A DNA stretch of 64,000 nt, taken from the NCBI RefSeq assembly GCF_005938645.2, contig NZ_CP042171.1:4030001-4094000 (forward strand). The letters run 5' to 3'. The notes beneath the pieces were generated by a model. It was not told the origin of the DNA. It made no database searches and was given only the letters and a program-made list of their open reading frames with translations. This document shows positions 26,497 through 35,254 of this stretch, in pieces; positions within the stretch are counted from its first letter, which is position 1, and every line of letters begins with the position of its first letter. Source of the DNA: Pedobacter sp. KBS0701 (GTDB lineage: Bacteria; Bacteroidota; Bacteroidia; Sphingobacteriales; Sphingobacteriaceae). Position numbers and translations under genes: made by a program.

Positions 26497-27228
26497 ATGA
26501 AATCAGGTAAAGCTCATATCGGTACATCAGGGTGGAAATACCGCCATTGGGAAGGTACGTTTTATCCATCAGACCTTAAAAAGAAAGATCAATTAGAATA
26601 TTTTACTGCACATTTCGATACGGTAGAACTGAATAATTCTTTTTACCGCCAGCCTACGTTGCAAAATTTTCAAGCCTGGCAGGAACAAGCGCCGGCCAAT
26701 TTCGTTTATGCCGTTAAGGCCAACAGGTATTTTACGCATTTAAAAAAGCTGAATGTAGCGCGGAAGGAAATCGTTGATTTTCTGGATGCCTGCCTGGGGC
26801 TGGAGAAGAAATTAGGGCCAATCCTTTTTCAGCTGCCCCCAAAATGGAACATAAATACTGAGCGTCTGGAAAGATTTTTAGAAATGCTTCCGCCGGAATA
26901 CCGTTACACCTTTGAATTTAGAAATCCGGGGTGGTACCATGATGAGGTGTTTGCCCTTTTAAAAAAATACAATTGTGCTTTCTGTATTTATGATCTGGCA
27001 GGGCATCAATCGCCTATTGCTGCTACGGCCGACTTTGTATACATCAGGCTGCACGGACCTGGCGAAAAATACCAGGGTTCTTATAGCCGATCGGTTTTAG
27101 AACGTTGGGCCAACAGGTGCAAAACCTGGCTGAATGAAAAAAAAGATGTTTATCTGTATTTTGATAATGACCAGGAAGGTTATGCGGCGTTTAATGCACT
27201 TGAAATAAAAAAAATGATTAAATATTAA
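26497..27228 (+). CDS. DUF72-family (YecE-like) protein
   Basis: 243 residues from the ATG at 26497; a TTG seven codons upstream is possible but unlikely. The TIM-barrel-like DUF72 family shows IGTSGWKYRHWEGTFYP at the start, ELNNSFYRQP, AVKANRYFTH, LGPILFQLPP, EFRNPGWY and YLYFDNDQEGYAAFNA. The biochemical function of DUF72 is unknown. It is common next to stress and trehalose genes in this phylum. The 224 bases after it contain nothing that I can name. Confidence 0.9.
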   Translation: MKSGKAHIGTSGWKYRHWEGTFYPSDLKKKDQLEYFTAHFDTVELNNSFYRQPTLQNFQAWQEQAPANFVYAVKANRYFTHLKKLNVARKEIVDFLDACLGLEKKLGPILFQLPPKWNINTERLERFLEMLPPEYRYTFEFRNPGWYHDEVFALLKKYNCAFCIYDLAGHQSPIAATADFVYIRLHGPGEKYQGSYSRSVLERWANRCKTWLNEKKDVYLYFDNDQEGYAAFNALEIKKMIKY

Positions 27229-27452
27229 AGTAATAAACCAGGTTATTTGACGCGCATGTTAAACAAAATATGTAAGCGTTTAAGGGGTCTTTTATGCTGT
27301 CTGTTACAACGAAAAAAAACATATAACCTCCTTTAAATTAACTATTACATCACATAAAAGTGACGCTTTCAAGCTCACCGTCTTAAATATACTAATTGAA
27401 TTCCAGTTGAACGATTAAATCCATTATCTACAAAAGACTGGCTAAATCTCTT

Positions 27453-27815
27453 CTAATTAAGCAAAGTATTAACTGAATCTAAAATATTGTTCAAATCGAA
27501 AGGTTTGGCAATAAATTGATCTGCATCTGCATCCATTGCGATCTGTTCTCCATCCCTGCTGGCTGAAATTACAATAACCTTCAGATCATCATGGCCTGAA
27601 TGGCTTCTTAATTGCCTCAGTACGTCCTGCCCTGAAAGCCTTGGCATCCACAGGTCAAGAATCAATAAATCTGGTTGTTCCTTATCTATAACCGACTGTA
27701 CCTTTAAACTATCATTTACCGAAATCACCGTATGTCCTACTTCCTCCAGAATCATTTCCAACACATCAATAATCCCTTCATCATCATCGCAGATTATGAT
27801 TTTCTTTTTATCCAT
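27453..27815 (-). CDS. Single-domain response regulator (CheY-like receiver)
   Basis: 120 residues, receiver domain only. The acidic pair is IICDDDEG, the phospho-acceptor Asp is in LLILDLWMPRLSG, and the conserved Thr/Ser and Lys are in VISASRD and FIAKPF. No output domain, so it acts through protein contacts or as a phosphate relay or sink. The reading frame overlaps the upstream kinase gene by eight bases, so the pair are translationally coupled and almost certainly partners. Confidence 0.93.
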   Translation of the reverse strand: MDKKKIIICDDDEGIIDVLEMILEEVGHTVISVNDSLKVQSVIDKEQPDLLILDLWMPRLSGQDVLRQLRSHSGHDDLKVIVISASRDGEQIAMDADADQFIAKPFDLNNILDSVNTLLN

Positions 27816-29448
27816 TCGGTTCCTTTCCTGCCTTAGGTAAAGTAAAGCTAAATATAGAACCTTTGCCTATTTCGCTTTCTACCCAAAGGGTGCCGTTATG
27901 GTTTTTAATAATCTGGTCGCAGATATAAAGACCTATTCCCATACCTGGAAATTTCTTCTGGATTTCTACTCCCCGATAAAACCGTTCAAAAACTTTTTTC
28001 CTGTCTTCAGGACTCATTCCCAATCCAAAATCCTTTACTGATACCTTCACATAATCACTTACATTGGCGATGTTCACTTCAATTTTCTCAGAATCTGGCG
28101 CATATTTAATGGCATTTGACAAAAGGTTGCTCACTACCTGGGCAATATGCGACTCATCAGCCATCACGCTTGCCCCGGTTTGGCCATTCAGTATAATTTG
28201 GTGACCAGGAACCGTAGCGCGCATACCTTCAACGGCTTCTGCAATCATGACATCGAAATCGAATTTCGCCATGTGTAGTTCCATATTACCACTTTGAATA
28301 CGCGAAACGTCGAGCAGTTCACTAATTAGCGAATTTAACCGCTCTACGTACACAGATACTTTACCAAAAGTCGACAAAAATTTCTCACTGGCATTTTGTG
28401 GCATAGCGCGTTCCAACAGCTGCACATAACCTTTTATGGTAGTTAGCGGTGTACGAAGTTCGTGACTGGCAATTGATAAAAAATCATCCTTCCTAATTTC
28501 TACCTCACGCCTTTCGGTAATGTCTTCTATAGCCAGTAGAATCTGGTCTTTAAATTGCCCCTCAAATTCTACCCGGTAAGCATTCAGGAGCATTAGTTTC
28601 CTTCCAATATGTGGAAAATCATGCTCAACCTCGAAATCAACAACAGGGTTATTGGTTGGCAGAATTTTAACGAGCAAATCGCGGAGCTTCGGAATATCCC
28701 ATTGATGGTTACCTAAATCATATAACTGACGGCCCACTGTTTCTTCTTTACTTACCTTAAAAGTCCTCAGAAAATGATAATTTGCACTCAGCACATTAAA
28801 ATCAGGATCGAGCACTAAAAGACCCTCGCGCACTGTTTCAATAATACTCGATAGAAATGCTTCGCTTTCGCGAAGTTCTTTTGTGCGTTCCCTGATCCTC
28901 TTTTCCATTACCAATTTCTGCTGCCGCAAATCTTGTTCTGCATTCTTTCTCGAGGTTACATCATTCTGAACACCTATAAAATGGGTTACCTCACCGTCAG
29001 GATTTTTAACCGGCGACATATAGAGTTCGTTCCAGAACAGGTCTCCATTCTTTTTATAATTCCTGATTTCTACCCGGCACTCTTCACCCTCGGTAATACA
29101 TTTGGCTAAAATTGCCCTTTCTTTTTGGTTTCGGTCTTGCGCCTGTAGAAACCTGCAGTTATGACCTATAATCTCCTTCCTGGAATATCCTGTAATATTT
29201 TCAAAGGCCTTATTGCAATAGATAATTGGGTTGTCTGGCTGGGTATGATCGGTGATAATAATGCCAGAAATAGAGGCATCCAATGCCATGGTCATCAGCT
29301 GGAAATTAGATGCGCCTGCATTTCCTGAAAGTTCGAATTTTCGATTATTTGATGTTTCCAATTGATCAGTATAAAATGTGAGTATCTGACTTATTTTAAA
29401 TAGTGATTTAATCACGCTTAATGAAATTAAATCCATCTTATAACCCAT
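27808..29448 (-). CDS. LOV-PAS histidine kinase (blue-light sensor type)
   Basis: Starting at MGYKMDLISL gives 546 residues; a TTG 17 codons upstream opens the frame. Residues about 55-168 are a LOV domain. GHNCRFLQ (Cys98) is the flavin-adduct motif, followed by NYKKNGDLFWNEL and FIGVQNDVT, whose Asn and Gln contact the FMN ring in known LOV proteins. A short coiled linker with repeated KRIRERTKEL follows, then a second PAS (about 195-310), a HisKA domain (IASHELRTPL) and HATPase_c (NLLSNAIKYAP, DFGLGMS, GMGIGLYIC). No membrane segments, so cytoplasmic. The family binds FMN and reports blue light. Coupled to the receiver gene downstream. Confidence 0.93.
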   Translation of the reverse strand: MGYKMDLISLSVIKSLFKISQILTFYTDQLETSNNRKFELSGNAGASNFQLMTMALDASISGIIITDHTQPDNPIIYCNKAFENITGYSRKEIIGHNCRFLQAQDRNQKERAILAKCITEGEECRVEIRNYKKNGDLFWNELYMSPVKNPDGEVTHFIGVQNDVTSRKNAEQDLRQQKLVMEKRIRERTKELRESEAFLSSIIETVREGLLVLDPDFNVLSANYHFLRTFKVSKEETVGRQLYDLGNHQWDIPKLRDLLVKILPTNNPVVDFEVEHDFPHIGRKLMLLNAYRVEFEGQFKDQILLAIEDITERREVEIRKDDFLSIASHELRTPLTTIKGYVQLLERAMPQNASEKFLSTFGKVSVYVERLNSLISELLDVSRIQSGNMELHMAKFDFDVMIAEAVEGMRATVPGHQIILNGQTGASVMADESHIAQVVSNLLSNAIKYAPDSEKIEVNIANVSDYVKVSVKDFGLGMSPEDRKKVFERFYRGVEIQKKFPGMGIGLYICDQIIKNHNGTLWVESEIGKGSIFSFTLPKAGKEPNG

Positions 29449-29717
29449 TAAGCGATATTTTGTTTTTTCTTTACAACTAAAATACGGTGATATTGCCAAA
29501 ATATGGACGACTGTTTAAGATCATATCTGTGGTATAAAAATAGAAGAATCAAGAATATTTTCTCCAGAACTGACCTTGTTTTGTAGCAATGTGAAATCTA
29601 ATTAGTTTAAAATATCCTGCTAAAATAATTTTTTTCAAAACAATTTGGAAACTACGTATGTTAAAAATCCACATCTACCTAAAATGACTATAAAATCGGT
29701 TAGTTGAAAATCGATCC

Positions 29718-29740
29718 GGCTGCCGGTATTTCCGGCAGCC
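29718..29740. repeat. Perfect inverted repeat
   Basis: GGCTGCCGG, then TATTT, then CCGGCAGCC. No T-run follows on either strand, so this is not a standard terminator. Its role is unknown. Confidence 0.5.
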
Positions 29741-29853
29741 TAAGTTAAACACCGCAGTTGTCAGTCTGAGCGTAGTTGAAGACTTCTTGAGATTGATAAA
29801 TCGCAAATAAATGCCCTTTCACTACGCTACCATTAACAAACTCCAATAGAATG

Positions 29854-29897
29854 GTCGTCATCTCGACCGGAGCAACGCGAAGTGGAGAGATCTTTGT
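29854..29897. repeat. REP-like element, left half
   Basis: CGTCATCTCGACCGGAGCAA is followed by GCGAAGTGGAGAGATCTTT, the same left arm as the copies near 10.7 and 38.7 kb. The matching right arm is degraded (CGGTCGAAACGATACTTC nearby). Confidence 0.6.
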
Positions 29898-30243
29898 ACT
29901 ATTTATTGAAATCAAATTTAAAAGATTTTGCTTCGCAGAGCCTTCGGGTTCTCCAATACGGTCGAAACGATACTTCGAGACAATTCACCTTTTTTATTCA
30001 TCTGTCCATTCATCTTGATTTTTATACAATAAATTATCACTCACGGCGACATCTTTTTACGATTTATCTCCTACTTATTGGCATTGACCTGGTAGCCTAC
30101 CCTGCAAAACTGAAACCCATATAGTTAGCCATAAATGATCTTTTTATGCTGGCTTAAAATGGCTAAAACATTTTCCAAAAAATTAATGTTTATCTGCAAA
30201 TAGTTCCTTTGGAGGAAATGTAATCACTATTATAACGCACAGA

Positions 30244-31566
30244 TTGGAAAAAATAATCAACAAACCTGCAGAAGGAAAGCTTATTTACCGCATTTTGCTG
30301 ATCCTTGCATTAGGCGTACTGCTTTTGGCCGAAGGCTTTTTCGGTTTCAGGCTGCATGAATTATCGGAAAAACAGGAACAGATTAAACATGATTATTCCA
30401 GGGTAAATAACATTACCTATGGGCTGTTTTCTGTACAACAGTGGAAAGATAAGGTAGCAGACATTGTTCACCACCAGGTTTCCGGGCTAAAAATAACCAG
30501 CAAACAAAAAAAGATTCTACAGGGTGAAGTTGAACAGATATTGCTGGCACTTATTGATAAGGCAGAAGCCCTGGTAAACAAACCAAAAAAAACCATCAGT
30601 GGCAAGATCCAAAAATTTGCCATCAAAAATTTTGTCAACTCTGATAGTATCCGCGCGCAGGTACCTGCTTTTGCCAGAAAAATCATTGCAGAAATAGATA
30701 ATCCAAAAAATAAAAAGCAACTGGGCCGAATGGCTTTGGGTGAGTTTAATGAAATAGCCAAAGAGGAAAGCCAGGATACGGCATTTGTTGCTAACAATGC
30801 CATAATGAAAAAAATTTATCACCGTTATAACGTATCTTCTAATCAACAGCTAAACCAAAAGCTTAGCAGTACATTAAGCAACATTCGACAACAAACCTAC
30901 TACTATTGTTTTGGCATGTTAAGCTGCGTAATTGTAGTACTTGCATTCTGGTGGCTGCTACGCAAACGCACAGATTTGCACACCACGCTCTTTATTATGT
31001 CGTTATTATTCGCTTTCATCCTTTTAGCTGTAGGCCTAACTGCATCTATGATTGAAGTTGATGCCAGGATCCGCTCTTTGGATTTTGTTTTACTAGGAGA
31101 ACACGTAGTTTTTAGCGACCAGGTACTCTTTTTCCAGAGCAAGAGTATTATGGATGTCGTTCGGGTATTGATCAGCCAATCCGCAATAGATTCCGTTCTG
31201 GTTGGTGTATTAATCCTGGCTTTCAGTATCCTGTTCCCGGTAGTTAAACTAACTTCGACAGGTGTGCACCTGCTGGGTGGCAAGAGGTGGGCAGAAAACG
31301 GGATCATCCGGTATTTTGCCTTTCAATCAGGAAAATGGAGCATGGCAGATGTAATCGTAATTGCTATTTTAATGGCATACATTGGCCTTAACGGACTGCT
31401 TGAAAACCAGCTGCGGGCATTAAACATTAATAATGATTCGCTGACTATCCTTACGACCAATAATACTGCCCTGCAACCGGGCTACATTATTTTTATCTGT
31501 TTTGTACTTTATGGATTGATCCTTTCGACAATTCTTAAATCTATTACTCCGCACGACGTGCATTAA
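30244..31566 (+). CDS. PqiA-like membrane protein, first of a tandem pair
   Basis: 440 residues. One N-terminal membrane helix (about 14-34) precedes an extracytoplasmic helical region of about 170 residues, then four or five helices. The C-terminal part carries PqiA-type signatures: FPVVKLTSTG and GKWSMADVIVIAILMAYIGL. The SIRAQVP and NTALQPGY regions recur in its neighbour. The frame begins with TTG at 30244; no in-frame ATG lies nearby, and an upstream GGAGG (30211-30215) is too far off, so the start is uncertain. PqiA members are linked to envelope stress and lipid transport in Gram-negatives. The gene is 12 bases from its paralogue. Confidence 0.75.
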   Translation: MEKIINKPAEGKLIYRILLILALGVLLLAEGFFGFRLHELSEKQEQIKHDYSRVNNITYGLFSVQQWKDKVADIVHHQVSGLKITSKQKKILQGEVEQILLALIDKAEALVNKPKKTISGKIQKFAIKNFVNSDSIRAQVPAFARKIIAEIDNPKNKKQLGRMALGEFNEIAKEESQDTAFVANNAIMKKIYHRYNVSSNQQLNQKLSSTLSNIRQQTYYYCFGMLSCVIVVLAFWWLLRKRTDLHTTLFIMSLLFAFILLAVGLTASMIEVDARIRSLDFVLLGEHVVFSDQVLFFQSKSIMDVVRVLISQSAIDSVLVGVLILAFSILFPVVKLTSTGVHLLGGKRWAENGIIRYFAFQSGKWSMADVIVIAILMAYIGLNGLLENQLRALNINNDSLTILTTNNTALQPGYIIFICFVLYGLILSTILKSITPHDVH

Positions 31567-31578
31567 ATCCGAAAATGA

Positions 31579-32928
31579 ATGAGCGAATTGCAAAAAGATA
31601 ACACCAGCAGTCATAACCAGGTTAAGCCAGGTCGATCAAGATCAGCATCTTTTATCCTGATTGCAGCGCTTTCGCTGTTATTAGTGGTTGCAGCATACTG
31701 CGGATACCGTTTCAGGACACTTGCCTATGAGCAGAAACACATTAAGGAAGATTATAGTCTTTCGAACAACATCACTTTTGGTATATTTTCGGTTGACCGT
31801 TGGGGAGATAAAATATCAGCAGTGGTTGATCGCCGGGTAAAGGGCTTTAAACTCACTAAAAGCCAGAAAGCTGATATGCAGCAGGAGGTTGAAAAACAGT
31901 TGCACGGTATGGTTAATAAAGCTGTGGCAGAATTTACCAGGCCTCAGAAAGGGCTTGGAGCGAAACTCAAAAAACTTGCTTTCAATACATTTGTCGATGT
32001 AAAAGAGATCCATGCACTGGTTCCATCTTTCTCCCGTACCATCGTTACCAAAGTAACCAGCCCTAAAAGCCTGAAAAAGTTAAAATCTGTAGCGGTGGGT
32101 AAACTTGATGAACTGGAAGCACAGACTTACGACTTAAGCGATCAAACCATCTCATCCGTAGAGCATAGCATTTATCAAAAATATAAAGTAAACAATGCAA
32201 CTGCATTTGACAAAGTTGTAAATTCAAAACTTAAGCAGATTAAAGGGTTAAGCTATCAATATGCAATAGGTATGACCGCTTGCATTGTTATCGCCCTACT
32301 GCTCTGGCTGATATTGCGCAAGCGGGTAGATAGTGAGGTTGCCCTTTTTGTTATCTCATTGCTTTTTGCCTTTATTTTACTTGCAGTAGGTGTATCTTCC
32401 CCTATTATTGAAGTAGATGCCAGAATTAGTACTCTTGAATTTGCATTGCTTGGAGAAAAACTTGTTTTCACCAATCAGGTGCTCTTTTTCCAAAGTCAGA
32501 GTATACTGGGTATTATTGGTACATTGGTAGAACAGCCTAAACCAGATGCGGTATTGGTTGGCATACTGCTTATGCTCTTTGTGGTGATATTGCCGCTGTT
32601 ACGTCTGATTGCCCGCGGGCTGCAGGTATCTTGCACTAAGATACTGGGCGACTCTAAATTCATCCGTTTTCTGGCGTTTGACCTTGGCAAATGGGATATG
32701 GCAGACGTTATGGTAGTGGGGATAGCAATGACTTACATTGGCCTTAACGGGATATTAAAAAGCCAGTTATCAGGGCTTAATATCGATACTGAGGCCTTAA
32801 AAGTGGTTACCGTAAACAACTCAGCACTACAGCTGGGCTTCTTTATCTTTGTTGCTTATGTAGCTTATAATATCATATTATCTTCCATTCTCAAACGCAT
32901 AGATGAACAAAATGGCCCCTGCAATTAG
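31579..32928 (+). CDS. PqiA-like membrane protein, second of a tandem pair
   Basis: 449 residues, homologous along its whole length to the preceding protein: NNITFGIFSVDRWGDKI, the KGLGAKLKKLAFNTFVD segment, LFVISLLFAFILLAVGVSS, EVDARISTLEFALLGE, and the PqiA-like GKWDMADVMVVGIAMTYIGL. Same topology: an N-terminal helix, a 190-residue helical ectodomain, then a helix bundle. The pair arose by tandem duplication. The E. coli PqiB (MCE) partner is missing here, so a different mode of action is likely. Confidence 0.75.
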   Translation: MSELQKDNTSSHNQVKPGRSRSASFILIAALSLLLVVAAYCGYRFRTLAYEQKHIKEDYSLSNNITFGIFSVDRWGDKISAVVDRRVKGFKLTKSQKADMQQEVEKQLHGMVNKAVAEFTRPQKGLGAKLKKLAFNTFVDVKEIHALVPSFSRTIVTKVTSPKSLKKLKSVAVGKLDELEAQTYDLSDQTISSVEHSIYQKYKVNNATAFDKVVNSKLKQIKGLSYQYAIGMTACIVIALLLWLILRKRVDSEVALFVISLLFAFILLAVGVSSPIIEVDARISTLEFALLGEKLVFTNQVLFFQSQSILGIIGTLVEQPKPDAVLVGILLMLFVVILPLLRLIARGLQVSCTKILGDSKFIRFLAFDLGKWDMADVMVVGIAMTYIGLNGILKSQLSGLNIDTEALKVVTVNNSALQLGFFIFVAYVAYNIILSSILKRIDEQNGPCN

Positions 32929-33062
32929 CAGAGATTTTAAGTTAAAATGGATAGGCATCATTACTAACTAACCATTCGAAATGCCCTTTATTATTCACTT
33001 AAAGTTAAAAAAATCAAGTTAAGGTTTTTAATCTTGTGACTCCGGTAAATTATCAAAATTAT

Positions 33063-33070
33063 TACTTTTG
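33063..33070 (+). promoter_or_regulatory. Candidate -7 element for the PAS kinase gene
   Basis: TACTTTTG matches TAnnTTTG exactly and lies 20 bases before the ATG at 33091. A TTG at 33034-33036 is the nearest -33 candidate, at slightly long spacing. Confidence 0.4.
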
Positions 33071-33090
33071 TATTTAAAGGGATATAATCA

Positions 33091-35148
33091 ATGCGAACGA
33101 GTACCAACACTTCCAGTTTTATAGCACTTGCACCAATACCGATCTTTATCATTGATCCCTATTCACTGAAACTGGAATATGCAAATGCCCGATTTTTAGA
33201 TTTAGTGAATGGAAGTCTTCAGGAAATTGAGGGACTGATTATTAATGACATCCTTGGTCAGGATTTATCCTTAGCGATCTCTGCCTTCTTTTTGCAGTTG
33301 GAAAATGCTTCAAACAATACTTCGATTCCCGTACAGATTCCTGATATAGAGAGCAATATAACGCCATTTTCAAGCTACAGTTATTTTGCTAGTACATTTG
33401 AAGAAGCACACGGCACCAAACTGAAGATTGCCGTTTGGTTAATTGCTAAAACTAAAGTTACAACGGAGCCCGATATATCCATCACGAGTGATCAAACCCT
33501 TGTAAAACAGGAATCTGGTAAAGAAGTCCTGTCAGATATGAAACCGACAGAAAAACGCCCAAACATTGAATATGTACAAGCGGTTGGGGAAAGCCAGCAA
33601 ATAGAAACTGACAATTTATTGATTTCTAATGGCGATATTAAAAAAAGTGAATCGGCGGAGGCGCAGCAAGCTTTATCAGAAACCTGGATAGAACTGGAAA
33701 CCAGCCGGGAATGGTTTAAAAATATGGTTCACTCCTCTCCTGTTGCGATGTTGATTACCAAGGGTGAAGACATGGTTTTTGATGTGATTAATAATGCCAT
33801 GCTAAATTTGATTGGCAGGGATTCCTCTGTTTTAGGAAAACCCTGGTTTGAGGCTATCCCCGAATTGGTTGGACAACCGGTTGTAGATGAACTTTTTTAC
33901 GCGTACCGCACGGGGCTCGCCCATCATTTACCAGGTGTTGGCATATCACTAATAAAAAATGGTGAATCTACATTGGGTTATTATGATCTGACTTATACAC
34001 CTCTGAAAGAAAATGGAAAAGTAATCGGGCTGATGCAGACGGCCACCGACATCACCGAATATGTTACTTCAAAAGATAAACTTCAAAAGGCATACGAACA
34101 AATCAGGTTATCTAAAGAGGCAGCGCAATTAGGCACTTTCGATATGGACATGGTTACTGGCCGATTGCAATGGGACGACCGTTGCCGGCTTTTATTCGGG
34201 ATAAGCCATTCCGATGAAGTAGATTTTGAGCGGGATTTTTTAAATAACCTTCATCCGGAAGATGTAGAAAGGATAAATTCGATTTTAACCCACGTTTTTG
34301 ACAAACAGGCCAGTAATGGTATTTACGATGTAAAATATCGCACCATTGGATATGAAGATAAACGCCTTAGGTGGATTAGAGCCAAAGGACAGGTTTATTT
34401 CGATGCAAATGATAAACCATTGAGGTTTATAGGTTCGGTGCTGGATATTACAGAGCAAAAAGAAGATGAGCAGCGCAAGAATGATTTTATTGGCATGGCG
34501 AGCCACGAGCTCAAGACACCGCTTACTTCGATAAACGGTTACCTTCAGTTATTGCAATATCATGCCCGTCTGCAGAGTGAAAACAGGATGCTTTCTACGA
34601 TTGACAAATCCCTAAACCAGGTTAAGCGGATGACCCGTATGATCGATGGCTTTTTAAATGTATCGAGACTGGAATCAGGAAAGATAGCGATTGATAAGCA
34701 ACAATTTGAAATTACAAACTTATTGAAGGAAGTTTGCGAGGAAACCATGACTTTGACAAAAGGTCATCGTGTAAACCTGCACCTCAACAATGAGATTATG
34801 GTTAATGCAGACCAGAACAAATTAAGCCAGGTGCTTCAAAACCTGATTGGTAACGCCATTAAGTATTCTGATCTGGGAAGCGAGGTCAACATAAAATACG
34901 CTATTGATAATGACCATATTATCATCAGTATTATTGATAAAGGTATCGGGATTAAGCCAGAACATCAACAAAAACTTTTTGATCGATATTACAGGGTTGA
35001 AAATGACAGCACCATAGCAGGGTTCGGGATAGGGCTGTATTTGTGCGCAGAAATTGTAACCCGTCATCATGGAAAAATATGGGTGGAGAGTGAATTTGGG
35101 AAAGGCAGTACGTTTTCTTTCAGTATTCCACTGAGCACTGCGAGCTAA
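33091..35148 (+). CDS. Hybrid-free PAS/PAS/PAS sensor histidine kinase
   Basis: 685 residues, soluble. A first PAS (about 5-115: LAPIPIFIIDPYSL), a polar linker (about 130-205), a second PAS (about 210-330, ending MQTATDITEYV), and a PAS_3-type third (about 345-455: GTFDMDMVTGRLQWDDR, ending VLDITEQK). Then a HisKA (MASHELKTPLTSINGYLQLL) and HATPase_c (LIGNAIKYSD, DKGIGI, GFGIGLYLC). No receiver domain and no adjacent regulator. The signal is unknown. The PAS residues do not show LOV-type cysteine motifs. Confidence 0.92.
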   Translation: MRTSTNTSSFIALAPIPIFIIDPYSLKLEYANARFLDLVNGSLQEIEGLIINDILGQDLSLAISAFFLQLENASNNTSIPVQIPDIESNITPFSSYSYFASTFEEAHGTKLKIAVWLIAKTKVTTEPDISITSDQTLVKQESGKEVLSDMKPTEKRPNIEYVQAVGESQQIETDNLLISNGDIKKSESAEAQQALSETWIELETSREWFKNMVHSSPVAMLITKGEDMVFDVINNAMLNLIGRDSSVLGKPWFEAIPELVGQPVVDELFYAYRTGLAHHLPGVGISLIKNGESTLGYYDLTYTPLKENGKVIGLMQTATDITEYVTSKDKLQKAYEQIRLSKEAAQLGTFDMDMVTGRLQWDDRCRLLFGISHSDEVDFERDFLNNLHPEDVERINSILTHVFDKQASNGIYDVKYRTIGYEDKRLRWIRAKGQVYFDANDKPLRFIGSVLDITEQKEDEQRKNDFIGMASHELKTPLTSINGYLQLLQYHARLQSENRMLSTIDKSLNQVKRMTRMIDGFLNVSRLESGKIAIDKQQFEITNLLKEVCEETMTLTKGHRVNLHLNNEIMVNADQNKLSQVLQNLIGNAIKYSDLGSEVNIKYAIDNDHIIISIIDKGIGIKPEHQQKLFDRYYRVENDSTIAGFGIGLYLCAEIVTRHHGKIWVESEFGKGSTFSFSIPLSTAS

Positions 35149-35254
35149 ATACCAGAACTCATCTGGTTGAAAAACGACCAACCGGAATGGCCAAAGTTTA
35201 TGCTTGTCCGGGTAATAGTATTTGATAAAATAGTTATCGAACATAACTGAGCGC

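Larger units (their letters stand above)
29449..30243. other. Intergenic region with repeats
   Basis: About 790 bases between the LOV kinase and the first PqiA-like gene, which diverge. It contains a 9-bp-arm perfect hairpin (29718-29740), and a REP-like half-element with a scrambled second half (29854 to about 29980). The short frame at 29882-30124 overlaps the repeat and looks non-coding. Confidence 0.55.

Noticed and set aside
29882..30124. 80-residue plus-strand frame
   Set aside because: It starts inside a REP-like half-element and has no conserved features. Probably chance.
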